A stretch of 64,000 bases of DNA, taken from the NCBI GenBank assembly GCA_963822985.1, contig CAWGJU010000006.1:1-64000 (forward strand). Reading direction: 5' to 3'. This DNA is from Thermohalobaculum sp963822985. GTDB taxonomy: Bacteria > Pseudomonadota > Alphaproteobacteria > Rhodobacterales > Rhodobacteraceae. A model generated the notes under the pieces. It did not search any database, had not been told where the DNA came from, and saw only the letters and a list, made by a program, of their open reading frames with translations. The position numbers were made by a program, and so were the translations under genes. Positions 41,361 through 51,150 of the stretch are shown piece by piece; position 1 is the first letter of the stretch, and every line of letters begins with the position of its first letter.

Positions 41361-43952
41361 TTACTCGTCGAGGTCGCCGATGCCGTCATCGAACGTTGCG
41401 ATGATGTCCTCTATCCCGGCGAGCACTCGTTCGATCGCCGACCGACGTGAAAGGATGCCGGGCTTTGTGTTCATGGCCTCCACCACAGCGGCAGCCATCG
41501 GTCGCTTGCCCGTGAAGACAATTGTGCGCACCAGACGTTCAACGCCGGCAGGTTCGAGATCCTCCCTTGCGCAGAGATCCGCATAGGACCGGTCCCGCTC
41601 CTCCGACCAGAACTCGGCAAAGGCGGCGCGGATATCGTCTTCCGGGCCCAGCATCGGCAGGCGATGGTCGATGAACCGCTCGATGGCCTCCCGCTTGTTG
41701 CGCAACTGGGCTTCGGAGACGAGGAGATCAAAGATGCGGCGGCGCTGCTCTTCCGCGCGCTCCGAGCCTGCACCACCCGCCCTGGACGCGGTGGTGAATG
41801 CGATCAGCAGAGCGAGGATGTAGGCCACGTTGATCTCGTCGTGCCGGATCAGCTCCAGCTCGAAGTCGATGTCGTCGAGCGGCGACGGCTCTGGGTCTCC
41901 ACCGCCTTCGCCTCCCTCACCACCGTCCTCGTCGCCGCGGCCCTGGGCCAGGTCCAGATACTTGCTCTTGTAGTCCTCGAACTCCTGCGGTGTCAGAGCG
42001 AGATCGTCAGGGTCGAATTCTGAGAAGGTCGTCAGCACATTGCGGACGCGCATGACGTTCCTGAACGCTCGCACGACACGGCGGCTTCGAAACGCGATAG
42101 CTGGTCCTCGTAGGGCGGGATCAGGATCGTCTCGCGGGCATTTTTGTCGGCGAACAGCGCAATAGCTTCGTCGGTGCTCTCCTTCAGGTCGCGGAAGCAC
42201 ACAATGTTGCCGTGCGACTTCTCCTGCCGAAGGATTCGGTTCGTTCGAGAGAAGGCCTGGATGAGGCCGTGGTAGCGCAGGTTCTTGTCGACATAGAGCG
42301 TGCTGACGGTCTTCGCGTCGAAGCCGGTCAGGAACATGTTGACGACCAGCAGGATGTCCACGCCCTGCTCCGGAGCGAACGGCTTCCGATCCCGGTCCTT
42401 CACGCGCTTCGCGAGGGCCTTGTAGTAGCTGTAGAAGGCCTTGCCATCTCTGACGCTCTCGTTGACGCCGTAGCGGGCGTTGTAGTCGCCAACGCAGGCG
42501 GCAAGCCGGTCGCGGCGGGGCAGCTGCGCTGCCGTTGGCGCGCCCTCGGGCATGTCGACGTCGGGGATCAGGCCGTCAGCCTCCGGATCTTCCTCGTTGT
42601 CGGCGTAGGTGAAGATCGTCGCGATCTTCAGGTCATGCGCACCCGCCTGCCGGCGCGCCTCGAACGCATCGTAGTAGGACAGGAGCGCGTCGACCGAGCT
42701 CACCGCCATGATCGCCCCGAACTGCCGGCCGCGTGTCTTGCGGTCGTGGTTCTGGATGATCCAGTCGACAACCGTCTCGAACCACTGGGGGCTGCCGTAG
42801 ATAGCGTTGAGCCGCTGCATCCGATCGCGACGCTCGCGGGAAGTCTCCGCCGCGCTGGTCTCTGCCGGAGATGACCCCTGCGGGCCAAGATACTCCACCG
42901 AGAAGCGCAGCACGTTCTCATCGCGGATGGCATCGGTGATGACGTAGCGGTGTAGGCATTCGCCGAAGAGGTCCCCTCGTCGTGCGCATGTTCACCGCGT
43001 TGTCGGCGAAGATCGGGGTTCCGGTGAAGCCGAAGAGCTGCGCACTGGGGAAGAACGTCGTGATGCGCGCATGCGCGTCGCCGAACTGAGATCGGTGGCA
43101 CTCGTCGAAGATGAAGACGACGCGGGCGTTTTTCACTCCGCCCATGACCTCGGCGAAACGCTCGCGCGAGACGGCGCCGTTGAGCTTCTGAATGGTGGTG
43201 ATGGCGAGTTCGAACCTTCGAGTTGGCCAGCTGCCGCACGAGCTCGCGCGTGTCGTCCGTGCCGTCGACCGAGCCAGGCGAGAAGTGGTTGAACTCCTTC
43301 GTCGTCTGGTAGTCGAGGTCGGCGCGATCGACGACGAACACGACCTTGTCGACCTTGGGAATGGCGACGAGGTTCTGGGCGGCCTTGAAGCTGGTCAGCG
43401 TCTTTCCCGAGCCGGTGGTGTGCCAGACATAGCCGTTGGCGCGGCCTTGCATGACGCGCTCGGTGATTGCCTCGGCGGCATGGTACTGGTAGGAGCGCAG
43501 CACCATCATCACCCTGTCGCTCTCATGCCGCACGACGTAGCGCGCGATCATCTTGCTCAGGTGGCACTTCTCGAGGAAAGCGTCGGCGAAGGCCTCGAGG
43601 CGGTTGATGGCGAGGTTGTCGGGACCAGCCCAGGCGAAGGTCGGCTTGAAGGTCTGGTGGCGGTTGTTGGCATAGTAGCGGGTGTTCACGCCGTTGGAGA
43701 TCACGAAGATCTGGATGAACTGGAAAGTCCACCGGCGGCCCTGAAGCCATCGCGCTGGTAGCGGTTGATCTGGTTGAATGCCTTCTTCAACTCGACGCCG
43801 CGGCGCTTCAGCTCGATCTGGCTGAGCGGCAGGCCATTGACCAGCAGAGTCACGTCGTAGCGGTTCTTCCGCCGGCCCTCGATGCCGATCTGTGTGGCGA
43901 CCTGGTAGCGGTTGCGGCACCAGTGCTCGCTGTTGAAGAACTCGACATAGAG
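41361..43952 (-). pseudogene. hsdR: Type I restriction enzyme R subunit HsdR, truncated with several frameshifts
   Basis: HsdR is the motor and nuclease subunit of type I restriction. Visible across shifting frames: the nuclease end QIELKRRGVELKKAFNQINRYQ (43790), Walker A TTGSGKTLTSF (43410), VVDRADLDYQT, the DECH box IFDECHRSQFGD (43110), GFTGTPIF, the FLTGFDAKTVSTLYVDK and QAFSRTNRIL motifs (42250), and a C-terminal helical domain ending DDGIGDLDE. Frames change near 43740, 43220, 42960, 42915 and 42090. The first part of the protein is lost at the IS border 43953. hsdM and hsdS are absent from the window, so no functional system remains. Confidence 0.85.
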
Positions 43953-44016
43953 TGACGTGACCCCTTGTTTCTCGTCCACAAGCTGCTGGAATCCGGACCA
44001 CAGGAGAGGGACCGGA

Positions 44017-44283
44017 ATGAAGCGGAACAGGTTTACCGAAGAGCAGATCATCGGGGTGCTGCGCGAGCAGGAAGCCGGCGCGTCGGTCGCGGATGTCTGC
44101 CGCAAGCACGGAATGTCGTCGGCGACGTTCTACGCCTGGAAGGCGAAGTACGGCGGGATGGACGTGTCGGAGGCGAAGCGGCTGAAGGCGCTCGAGGCCG
44201 AGAACGCGAAGCTGAAGCGGCTCTACGCCGACGCGATGCTCGACAATGCCGGGCTGAAGGATCTGCTGGCAAAAAAATGGTGA
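44017..44283 (+). CDS. IS3-family OrfA
   Basis: An 88-aa HTH protein: KRNRFTEEQIIGVLREQEAG, VADVCRKHGMSSATFYAWKAKYGG, then a leucine-zipper KRLKALEAENAKLKRLYAD. It ends ...AKKW-stop. An A7 run at 44271-44277 next to the stop, with orfB in the -1 frame, is the classic slippery site for producing the OrfAB fusion transposase. Ribosome site AGGAGAGGGACC precedes the ATG. Confidence 0.92.
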   Translation: MKRNRFTEEQIIGVLREQEAGASVADVCRKHGMSSATFYAWKAKYGGMDVSEAKRLKALEAENAKLKRLYADAMLDNAGLKDLLAKKW

Positions 44284-45244
44284 CGCCCGCCGCCAGGCGG
44301 GAGGCGGTCGCGCACCTGAGGACGAGCCTCGAGGTGAGCGAGCGGCGGGCGTGCACCCTCCTTGCGGCGGACCGGAGCGTGATCCGCTACCGCGCCAGGC
44401 GCCCCGACGACGCTGCCTTGCGCGCCCGGTTGCGCGAGCTGGCGGAGCAGCGCCGGCGGTTCGGCTACCGACGGCTGCATGTTCTGCTCCGCGGCGAGGG
44501 CTGGACGATGAACCGCAAGAAGACCCAGCGGCTTTATCGCGAGGAGGGCCTGGCGGTACGCCGGCGTCGGTCGCGGCGCCGGATCGCGGTGGCGCGCACG
44601 CCGATCCCGACGCCCGAGGGCCGCAACAGCCGCTGGTCGACGGACTTCGTCCATGACCAGCTGGCCGACGGGCGCCGGTTCCGGGTGCTGACGATCATCG
44701 ACGACGTGACCAAGGAGTGCCTCGCCGCGGTGCCGGAGAGATCGCTCACCGGCAAGCGCGTGGTGCGCGAGATGAGCGCGCTGATCGAGCGGCGCGGCCG
44801 GCCCGGCGCGATCGTCAGCGGTCGCCAGCGAAGTGCGCCACCGGTCCGAGCACCGCTGGCGACGGCACCGAATTCACCTCCTCAGCGGTGCTCGCCTTCA
44901 CCCAGGCGGCCAAGCTCGACTGGCGCTACATCGCGCCCGGCAAGCCGACCCAGAACGCCTTCGCCGAGAGCTTCCAAGGGCGGATGCGGGACGAATGCCT
45001 CAACGAGCATCTGTTCTTCTCGATGAACCACGCCCGCGCCGTCGTTGCGGGCTGGGCTGACGACTTCAATACCGCGCGGCCGCACTCGGCGATCGGCTAC
45101 ATGACGCCCGCCGCCTATGCCGCGACCCTGAAGCCGCAACGGGCATCGGCGCTACGCCATATTGAAAGCTCCGCACCGATGCCCGTTGCTACCGTCGCGA
45201 TCACGCGCAATTCTCAACTCACGATTCCAGTGGCCCCTGGATGA
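44280..45244 (+). pseudogene. IS3-family OrfB interrupted by a 41-bp hairpin insertion
   Basis: DDE integrase part: RRFGYRRLHVLLRGEGW, the first Asp in NSRWSTDFVHDQLADGRRF, frame break at 44820, then DGTEFTSSAVLAFTQ, YIAPGKPTQNAFAESFQGRMRDECLNEHLF with the catalytic Glu, and NTARPHSAIGYMTPAAY. The expected IVS-DNGTEF junction, which holds the second catalytic Asp, is replaced by a 41-base hairpin (44820-44860), and the Asn codon is missing. Otherwise the gene looks complete, so this insertion alone inactivates it. Confidence 0.85.
44820..44860. repeat. 41-bp hairpin insertion in IS3 orfB (candidate miniature element, copy 1)
   Basis: The insert begins GGTCGCC after the Ser codon of IVS-D. 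Its arms GTCGCCAGCG (44821-44830) and CGCTGGCGAC (44854-44863, using the GAC of the target) form a 10-bp perfect stem. The loop holds the 17-base core GCGCCACCGGTCCGAGC (44835-44851), identical to that at 51362-51378. Confidence 0.6.
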
Positions 45245-45262
45245 AGCAAGGGGGTCACGTCA

Positions 45263-45389
45263 TCTCGAGCGAGGGTGTGAACTCGAACTCCGGCACGTTG
45301 CCGAGCTCGCGCTCGGCCCCGCCATCCGGGGTCCAGAACACCTTCCCCTTGCCGATGTAGTAGTTCTTGATGCTTGGGGTGGCAGGCAT
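45263..45389 (-). pseudogene. Phage tail tube-type protein, N-terminal fragment
   Basis: The ATG at 45389 with ribosome site GGAGGACTG starts MPATPSIKNYYIGKGKVFW, then GGAERELGNVPEFEFTPSLE, resembling phage major tail tube proteins. It is cut at the IS border 45262. An upstream frame ends ATALATPKAIEMED-stop at 45389-45391, overlapping this start as in packed phage operons, but its gene cannot be followed beyond about 45470. This is the next gene expected after the tail terminator at 46226-46675. Confidence 0.6.
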
Positions 45390-45597
45390 CAGTCCTCCAT
45401 CTCAATGGCTTTCGGGGTGGCGAGCGCGGTTGCGCTGCGGGGCGAGCGGGCTGAGCTGTTCGGGCGACGAGCCGACGAGGTCAGTTGTCGTTATTCAGGA
45501 ACGGGGACCGATCGCGCGCGTCGGCGCGCTGCAGCAAGCCGCTCTCTTTCTGACCGTAGGAACACCGCATTGGGCCGCCTGCGAACCAAGCAAAATC

Positions 45598-46095
45598 TTA
45601 CCGGGAGCGTCCCAACAAAGTGTCGAGGGCGAGGTTGTCCTGCTTGCGGAACGCGATGAGCAGGAGACAGGAGGCGAACGTTATGCTCGTCGGATAGAAC
45701 ACGTGTGAGTTGAATACGATCCGATCGACGCCCGAGATGTACCAGCGAAAGGGATCCAGGATCGCCCACCAGACGCTGACTGCTGTCGCGCCGTTGATGA
45801 GAGCTTGAATGGGCAGCGCCAGCCGCCGCCAAAGCCCGAGCACGCAAAGCGTTCCGATCAGGACCTCTCCGCCTCCGGCGATTATACTAACGACGGCCGC
45901 CATCGAGCCGTCGAGTTCAATATTTCGCTGCACCATCAACGGCGCACTTCCAGATACGAGCTTGTTCAATCCAAACCAGATGAGCAGAAACCCCGTGGTG
46001 ACGCGGAGTAGAAGGAGAGTGACGCTCCTGGCAAACGGGGAAGTGATTGCTCGGCCCAAAGACAAATCATTCCCCCTGCAGTACGGCTGAACCAC
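45598..46095 (-). CDS. DoxX-like small membrane protein
   Basis: 165 aa with four predicted membrane segments (about 25-45, 67-87, 95-115, 135-152). RVTTGFLLIWFGLNKLVSGS and GGGEVLIGTLCVLGLWRRLALP fit the DoxX/DUF417-like family of small quinone- or redox-associated membrane proteins. No phage features, so it is probably cargo inserted between phage genes. Start not certain. Confidence 0.65.
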   Translation of the reverse strand: MVQPYCRGNDLSLGRAITSPFARSVTLLLLRVTTGFLLIWFGLNKLVSGSAPLMVQRNIELDGSMAAVVSIIAGGGEVLIGTLCVLGLWRRLALPIQALINGATAVSVWWAILDPFRWYISGVDRIVFNSHVFYPTSITFASCLLLIAFRKQDNLALDTLLGRSR

Positions 46096-46225
46096 TTTTG
46101 GTTCGATCTGTGCACCGTAGCAGAAAACTGCACCTTCGGCGCCGCGAATGTTCCTGCAGTGCCCGGAGAGATCGTCCGGAACGAGCGTTAGGCGGCCCTC
46201 CGGAACCTTCCATTTTGACTATCTA

Positions 46226-46675
46226 CTAATCCTCCAGCTCCATGGGTCTCAGCACGTACCGGATGGCGAAGGAGAGGCTCATCTCTCCTTCCAGGCTCCG
46301 CCCGGCCGCGAACGCGGTCGCGCAGCCGGCGTAGCGGACGAAGCCGTTCGGGCCGGCGAGGCCGAGCAGCGGCGCGTCCGTCAGCACGCGGCGGACGATC
46401 CGCCGACGAAAGGCGTTCAGCTCGGCGCCGATCTCGGCCGCCGGTTTGCCCGCCAGCACGAAGAGCTCGGGCGTCATGACGATCAGCTGCGGTCTGCTCC
46501 CTGGGTGGCCGGCGCGCTCGTCATCCTCCGCCGCCTCGTCGGCATCGAGCACGATGATTGCCGGGCGCGCCGTCTCGGACAGCGCGACCCGGTTCCGGCC
46601 GGCGCTGAGGACGCCGGGCACCTCGGCCGCGATCGCGACAAGGCGCGCAAGGATCTCCTCGCGGCCATCAGCCAT
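46226..46675 (-). CDS. Phage tail terminator-like protein (gpU-like)
   Basis: 149 aa: MADGREEILARLVAIAAEVPGV, RNRVALSETARPAIIVLDADE, ELFVLAGKPAAEIGAELNAFRRRIVRRVLTD, FAIRYVLRPMELED. The pattern (short helix, nucleotide-free alpha/beta fold, C-terminal beta strand with YVLRP) is that of lambda gpU/tail-completion proteins, which cap the tail tube. The start overlaps the upstream connector stop by eight bases. Family assignment rests on shape and context more than on diagnostic residues. Confidence 0.65.
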   Translation of the reverse strand: MADGREEILARLVAIAAEVPGVLSAGRNRVALSETARPAIIVLDADEAAEDDERAGHPGSRPQLIVMTPELFVLAGKPAAEIGAELNAFRRRIVRRVLTDAPLLGLAGPNGFVRYAGCATAFAAGRSLEGEMSLSFAIRYVLRPMELED

Positions 46676-47015
46676 TGGCGTCCTCCACCAGGTGCATCAG
46701 GATTTCGCCCGAAGCCTCGCCGTCGGGCCCCGGCCGCGGTGCGTGCGCTTCGATGCGCCAGGCCCTGCCGCCGAACACCAGGTTGCCGCCGTCGAGCTCG
46801 GCGGGCGCGATGTGGGCATCATCAAGCTCGCGCCTGCGCACGAACGCACCCGGGCGCACGGTGCCGAGCTCGAACTCCTCCGATGCGTCGGTGCTCCTCG
46901 TCCGCTCGATGATGGTGACGGCAACCGGCGCAACATCGGGACGGTTCGGCGTCAGCGAAGCCGGTAAGCCGAAGGTCTTGTAGATTGGATCGTAAAGGAG
47001 CGCCGCATAATTCAT
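46668..47015 (-). CDS. Phage head-tail connector-like protein
   Basis: 115 aa from the ATG at 47015 (ribosome site GGAGG). MNYAALLYDPIYKTFGLPA at the start and a core with ELDGGNLVFGGRAWRIEAHAP are typical of small head-tail joining proteins (gpFII/Z-like) of lambda-type phages. Overlaps the gpU-like gene downstream. No frame damage. Confidence 0.65.
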   Translation of the reverse strand: MNYAALLYDPIYKTFGLPASLTPNRPDVAPVAVTIIERTRSTDASEEFELGTVRPGAFVRRRELDDAHIAPAELDGGNLVFGGRAWRIEAHAPRPGPDGEASGEILMHLVEDANG

Positions 47016-47150
47016 TGCAACCTCCGTGCGGACTGGTAGAGACGCGCCAGAAGAACGAAGAATCAAGCAGCAAACGGAAATCTGTCGCCATAGAGTTGGC
47101 GCAGTACCCGGATCAACCGCTCGCATCCCGAAACGAAGGAGCAAATCTTA

Positions 47151-47597
47151 ATGACCGATCGTGTCATCGATCACGACGACCTGCTGCACATCACCTCGGA
47201 CATCGTCAGCGCGCATGTCTCGAACAATCCGGTGCCGCTGGGAGAGCTGCCTGGCCTGATTCAGACAGTCTATTCGACGTTGACCGGGCTAAGCACCCCG
47301 GCTCCCGAGCCGAAGGTCGAGCTGACGCCCGCCGTCAATCCGAAGAGGTCGGTGACCGACGAATACATCGTCTGCCTCGAGGACGGAAAGAAGCTGAAAA
47401 TGCTGAAGCGGCACCTCTCAACCGCCTACGACATGACGCCTGCCGAATACCGGGCGAAGTGGGGACTGTCGCACGACTATCCGATGGTGGCGCCGGCCTA
47501 TGCGAGGAAGCGCCAGGAGCTTGCCAAGAAGATCGGGCTTGGCCGAAAGCCGGCCGCGACGGCGGCTGCTCCCAGACGGAAGAAGGCCGCTTCCTGA
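47151..47597 (+). CDS. mucR: MucR/Ros-family transcriptional regulator
   Basis: A 148-aa DNA-binding regulator of exopolysaccharide, motility and cell-envelope genes in alphaproteobacteria. N-terminal oligomerisation helices (DIVSAHVSNNPVPLGELPGLI). The C-terminal domain EYIVC75LEDGKKLKMLKRH88LSTAYDMTPAEYRAKWGL is the MucR zinc-finger-like domain in which the usual second Cys and the second His (normally RTHY) are replaced, here STAYD; such MucR variants fold without zinc. A basic C-terminal tail (PRRKKAAS) follows. It is transcribed away from the phage genes, with 135 bases in between for promoters. Confidence 0.88.
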   Translation: MTDRVIDHDDLLHITSDIVSAHVSNNPVPLGELPGLIQTVYSTLTGLSTPAPEPKVELTPAVNPKRSVTDEYIVCLEDGKKLKMLKRHLSTAYDMTPAEYRAKWGLSHDYPMVAPAYARKRQELAKKIGLGRKPAATAAAPRRKKAAS

Positions 47598-47682
47598 CAG
47601 CGACAGCCGGATCGAGCCTTGCCGACTGCTGATCCGGATCGGTTCTCAATTCCTAAAACCGACCTGGCGAGAAGCACCCGGT

Positions 47683-48456
47683 TCACTCGTGACGGGGATG
47701 ACCCGCGGTGGTTCCTCCATCGATCTGGAACGCCGCGCCGGTGACGAACCGGGCGTGGTCGGAGGCTAGGAACAGGATCGCCGAGGCGATCTCCCCGGGC
47801 GCCGCGATGCGCCGGAGCGGCGCATAATCCGCCATCCACCGCTCCGCCGCGGCCGGATCCTTCGCCCGCTCGATGCCATCGCGCCGCACCATGTCCGTAT
47901 CGACGTACCCGGGACAGACGCTGTTCACCCGTATCGCCGGGGCAAGCTCCAGCGCCATCGCCCGCGTCATGGTCACGACGCCGCCCTTTGAAGCGCAGTA
48001 AGCCGCGAGGCCGACCTGTCCGATCAGGCCGGCGTCGGATGCGACGTTGACGATGTTGCCGCCGCTGCCGCGCAGGGCGTCAAGGCAGGCCTGAATGCAG
48101 AAGAACGTGCCCTTGAGGTTCACGTCGATCATCTCGTCCCATGCCGCCTCTTCGCACGTCTCGATGGGGCCGCTCCTGCCGATCCCGGCGCTGTTGACCA
48201 AGACATCGAGCCCGCCGAGGCCTTCCAGCGCCGCGGCGACGATCCCGCGGCACCCGGCAGCGCTGGCGACATCGCCCGGCGCCGGGACAAGTCGTTCGCT
48301 GCCGAGCGCGGCGATCCCGGCTTCCGTCGAGGTCGCCGAGCGACCGTTGAGGGCAACGCGCGCCCCCGCGTCCAGGAAGGCCGCGGCAGTGGCATGCCCG
48401 ATGCCCCTCGAGCTTCCGGTGACCAGGACACGCTTGCCGTCGAAATCGATTTGCAC
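47683..48456 (-). CDS. SDR-family oxidoreductase
   Basis: A 257-aa Rossmann-fold dehydrogenase, possibly 3-oxoacyl-ACP reductase- or glucose dehydrogenase-like. Cofactor motif TGSSRGIG near residue 12, NSAGI (NNAG variant), catalytic Ser in NVASDAG, Y-x-x-x-K as YCASKGG, and the C-terminal PGYVDTDM and VTGAAFQIDGG. The GTG start at 48456 was chosen because it directly precedes IDFDGKRVLVTG with a GGGAG ribosome site; the upstream frame lacks family similarity. Substrate unknown. Confidence 0.88.
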   Translation of the reverse strand: MQIDFDGKRVLVTGSSRGIGHATAAAFLDAGARVALNGRSATSTEAGIAALGSERLVPAPGDVASAAGCRGIVAAALEGLGGLDVLVNSAGIGRSGPIETCEEAAWDEMIDVNLKGTFFCIQACLDALRGSGGNIVNVASDAGLIGQVGLAAYCASKGGVVTMTRAMALELAPAIRVNSVCPGYVDTDMVRRDGIERAKDPAAAERWMADYAPLRRIAAPGEIASAILFLASDHARFVTGAAFQIDGGTTAGHPRHE

Positions 48457-48595
48457 TGCCGTCGCTCCCTCGGCGCGGTGGCGCACCAGCGCCTTTTCGA
48501 GCAATTGAGCCAGCCGCCCGGAAAGAGGAGACTGCAACCGCCTCCCGCTGCCCCAGTCGGATCGTGGGCTCAGGAACCTGCCAGCAGCTTCAGGA

Positions 48596-48766
48596 TCAGG
48601 GACCCTTCGGCCCGGCAATGAGCCACGCGATGAAGCCAATGACCGGAAGAATAATGATCACCAGGACCCAGATTACCTTGGCCGCTCCCGAGGCGCTGCT
48701 CGTCACGATTTTGTAGATAGCCCAGATATCAAGAGCCAGGATGACCAGCCCGACTAGGAATTCCAT
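48596..48766 (-). CDS. PLDc_N-type small membrane protein
   Basis: 56 aa, MEFLVGLVILALDIWAIYKIV, then WVLVIIILPVIGFIAWLIAGPKGP. This is the two-helix PLDc_N domain that occurs alone in many bacteria (YqxA/cardiolipin synthase N-terminus-like). Function unknown. The start at 48766 was preferred over 48823. Ribosome site GAGGGACG. Confidence 0.75.
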   Translation of the reverse strand: MEFLVGLVILALDIWAIYKIVTSSASGAAKVIWVLVIIILPVIGFIAWLIAGPKGP

Positions 48767-48938
48767 GGCACGTCCCTCGTTACCGCTGATCGGAGAGGCG
48801 CGCATTTCGTTCCACTTGTCCACCCCTCAATGAAACCGGTCCTGGATACGGCCGCGCCCGCGCCGCAGGGCATCAGGCACAACTGCGGGGGTCTCGGAGG
48901 TGTCGATCACCTCGAAGTCATGCGTCAGCGTCGCAAAG

Positions 48939-49115
48939 TCACTTCGAGCCGGTTTTCCGCCGCTTTGCAGAAGGCCGCTTCTTGGAGGCCGGGGCTGCGA
49001 GACCTTTGGCAAACGCCTTCTGCTGACGCTGCAACTCCGCGGTCCAGAAACCACGGGCCGATCCGGCGGCGGTGTTCGCGGCGCTCAGCCACATGCTGAG
49101 AAAGGGATTCTTCAT
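48939..49115 (-). CDS. Small basic protein of unknown function, 58 aa
   Basis: The ATG at 49115 is preceded by AGGAGCGCC and opens MKNPFLSMWLSAANTAAG, then ARGFWTAELQRQQKAFAK and a lysine-rich tail KKRPSAKRRKTGSK. Such short proteins with SMWLSAAN and W-T-A-E motifs occur widely in alphaproteobacteria, often annotated hypothetical or phasin-like. No other evidence of function. Confidence 0.6.
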   Translation of the reverse strand: MKNPFLSMWLSAANTAAGSARGFWTAELQRQQKAFAKGLAAPASKKRPSAKRRKTGSK

Positions 49116-49229
49116 CGGGGCGCTCCTGGGGACAGGCTCGATAAACGGCCTGTCCCCGACGGGGTTCCCAGACGAAGGATGGAGGCGAGGTGATCTCCTC
49201 CCCCTGCGCGGCGAACGCGATCATGCTCG

Positions 49230-50247
49230 TCAGTTGCTCGAGAAGATCCTGACCGCCAGCCGCGGGCGCTTGTTGATCGGCAGGATCGACGCCTCGGTCT
49301 TCACCTCGATGGCGCTGCCGTCCGGCCGCGAGATCTGCCGGGCATAGATCGGCAGGCCGACCGTGTTGACGGTCTCGATGAGGTTGGCCGGCGCGCCGTG
49401 CGTGACGAAGGTGTCGAGCGTGCCGAGCGGGAAGGCGATGCCCTCGCCGGCCGGGATCAGCGTCTCGGTCGTCCCCGTCGAGAGCGTGACGGTGGCGTTG
49501 TACTCCTCGAATACGATGCCGGCGAAGGGGAAGCGCCGGCGGGTGTCCTCGCGGAGCGGCTGGGCGCCGGTGGATGAGAAGTACTTGTAGGCCTCCTCGA
49601 CCTTGGCATGCCGATCAGCTTGTCGAAGAACTCAGGGCTGACGAGGGCGAGCACGCCCGACATGGTCTCGCCCTTCAGCTCGGTCTCGACATGCCGGAGC
49701 ACCTGGCGGACCTTGGCCTGGACCTGCGTGCCCGCCGTGCCGAGCACGAAGTCGACGGCGAGCTGGGCAGGCCGAACTCGCTGAAGTAGTCGTAGAGCGT
49801 CATGCCGGCGCCGTCCTTCACGATGCCGCGCAGCGCGTTCACCTCCATGTACTCGCGGGTCTGCGCGTGCTTGACGCGCATGCGCGTGAGCTTGCGCTCC
49901 ATCACGGTCGCGAGCGGGTCGGCGGCATCGGCGACGCCGAAGCCGCGGACGCCCTGGATGTCCTTCGGCGTGATCACGTCGTCATGCGGGATCGAGGGCA
50001 CGGTGAAGGAGCGCATGGAGCGCGTGTCGCGGTTGGCGACGGTGGCGGGTCCGCCGAGCGGCACGGTCGGCAGCAGGTTGAGCACGCCCTCGGCCTGCTC
50101 GATGATCACCGAGCGCTGGGTCACGCCCTCGAAGCGGAAGAGGCCCATCAGGCCGAGCCGGGTGTAGACGTTCGGCAGGATGTTGATCGCCTCGGTCATC
50201 TCGGCGAGCGAATAGCCGCCCGCGTCGAACGGGTTCATCACGACCAT
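49230..50247 (-). pseudogene. Phage major capsid protein E-like, two frameshifts
   Basis: The first segment from 50247 (NPFDAGGYSLAEMTEAINILPN, TRSMRSFTVPSIPHDDVITPKDIQG, YMEVNALRGIVKDGAGMTLYDYFSEFG) is typical of the lambda gpE capsid family. The frame shifts at about 49765 into TQVQAKVRQVLRHVETELKGETMSG...SPEFFDKLIG, and at about 49600 into the C-terminal segment with EEYNATVTLSTG, GEGIAFPLGT and TKRPRLAVRIFSSN-like ending (stop 49230-49232). It covers a nearly full-length capsid gene, not expressible as read. Confidence 0.8.
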
Positions 50248-50324
50248 CGGGTCGGTCTCCTATGCAATGGGGGAAGCGGGCCGGAGCCCAGGAATGGCAG
50301 CCGCCCGAAACGGGCGGCGCGGGA

Positions 50325-50716
50325 TCAGGCGGTGTCGCGCGGGACGATGCCGGCGGCGATGAGCTGACCGTGCTTGGCGGTGATCTCGGCTGCCTGGTCC
50401 ACGGAGGCGTCGAAGACGAGCGCCGCTTTCGAGACGATCGCGGGGCCGCGCGCGACGACGAGGGCGGTGGCATCCGCATCTGTCGCGTCCACCGCCTCGA
50501 TCAGCACGGCGACGGCGGTCTCGGCGCCTTCGTCGCCGACGACCTCGGCGGCGGGCGAGAGTCGGTACTTGCCCGAGGCGGTGATCTGGCCGAGCACCGA
50601 CCCGAGCGCATAGTTCGTGCCTGATTTCAGGGTCACGGTCTCTCGCGGCTGTAGTTGCCGTTGAGCTCGAACTTCAGGAGATCGCCGAGCCTCGGCGACT
50701 GGGTGAGGACGGGCAT
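50325..50716 (-). pseudogene. Phage head decoration protein D-like, frameshift near 5' end
   Basis: The ATG at 50716 with ribosome site GAGGAG starts MPVLTQSPRLGDLLKFELNGNYSRE. After a 2-base surplus at about 50640 the sequence continues as ETVTLKSGTNYALGSVLGQITA, AAEVVGDEGAETAVAVLIEAVDAT, IVPRDTA, the gpD family of trimeric capsid-stabilising proteins. It sits directly upstream of the capsid gene as in lambda. Confidence 0.8.
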
Positions 50717-50727
50717 GCGTCAGCTCC

Positions 50728-50905
50728 TCAGGTGCGGGTGGCGGCGGCGCGCTCGCGGGCGCGCTTAACGATGGGGCTCGCCGCAGGGGCGGCGGCGGTC
50801 GGGGCCGGGGCGGCCGAAACGACGGCACTCGCCTCGGCGCGGGTGGCGAGCGCGTCGAGCACCGAGCGGCGGAGTGCCCCAGGGGCGACGCCGCGCTTCA
50901 TGGCG
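50728..50905 (-). pseudogene. C-terminal fragment, probably phage S49 head-maturation protease
   Basis: The frame APGALRRSVLDALATRAEASAV with an Ala/Pro-rich tail, ending at 50728 just before the decoration gene, fits the variable C-terminus of lambda gpC-type S49 peptidases, which double as scaffold. The catalytic part is absent, replaced at about 50905 by transposase sequence. Assignment mostly from position. Confidence 0.4.
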
Positions 50906-50916
50906 CAGCGGCATCG

Positions 50917-51150
50917 ACCGTGATGACCACCAAGGGTCACCACCACAAACAGGCGCTCTGTGCCGTCGCCAACCGTCTCGTCAATCGCATCCTCAGCGTT
51001 CTGCGCAGCGGCAGGCCCTACGTTCTGCGCGACGTCGACGGACGGGAAATCTCGGTCGCAGAGGCCAAGGCCATCGTTCTCCAGCGCTTCACCGTCCCAA
51101 ACGGCGTCCGAGCCTGCCGCCGCACGAACCGCACACCGGTCGCCGAGTGA
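50917..51150 (+). pseudogene. Transposase C-terminal fragment (IS110-like)
   Basis: TTKGHHHKQALCAVANRLVNRIL and VLRSGRPYVLRDVDGREI resemble the C-terminal end of IS110/IS116/IS902 transposases. The upstream DEDD domain and TIGR-type Ser region are missing. Ends at 51150, close to the joint with an IS21 istB fragment. Confidence 0.5.

Larger units (their letters stand above)
43953..45262. mobile_element. IS3-family insertion sequence (distinct from the 1444-bp IS)
   Basis: About 1310 bp. The ends are TGACGTGACCCCTTG at 43953 and the complement of TGACGTGACCCCCTTG at 45262. It carries orfA and orfB on the plus strand. Its left neighbour is hsdR and its right neighbour a phage tail gene cut at the border; no target duplication is visible, so it marks a deletion or rearrangement joint. 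Confidence 0.87.

Noticed and set aside
44820..44863. Reading the hairpin insert as an integron attC site or Rho-independent terminator
   Set aside because: No attC core sites (RYYYAAC/GTTRRRY) and no T tract. The shared loop sequence with 51348-51386 is better explained by an insertion.
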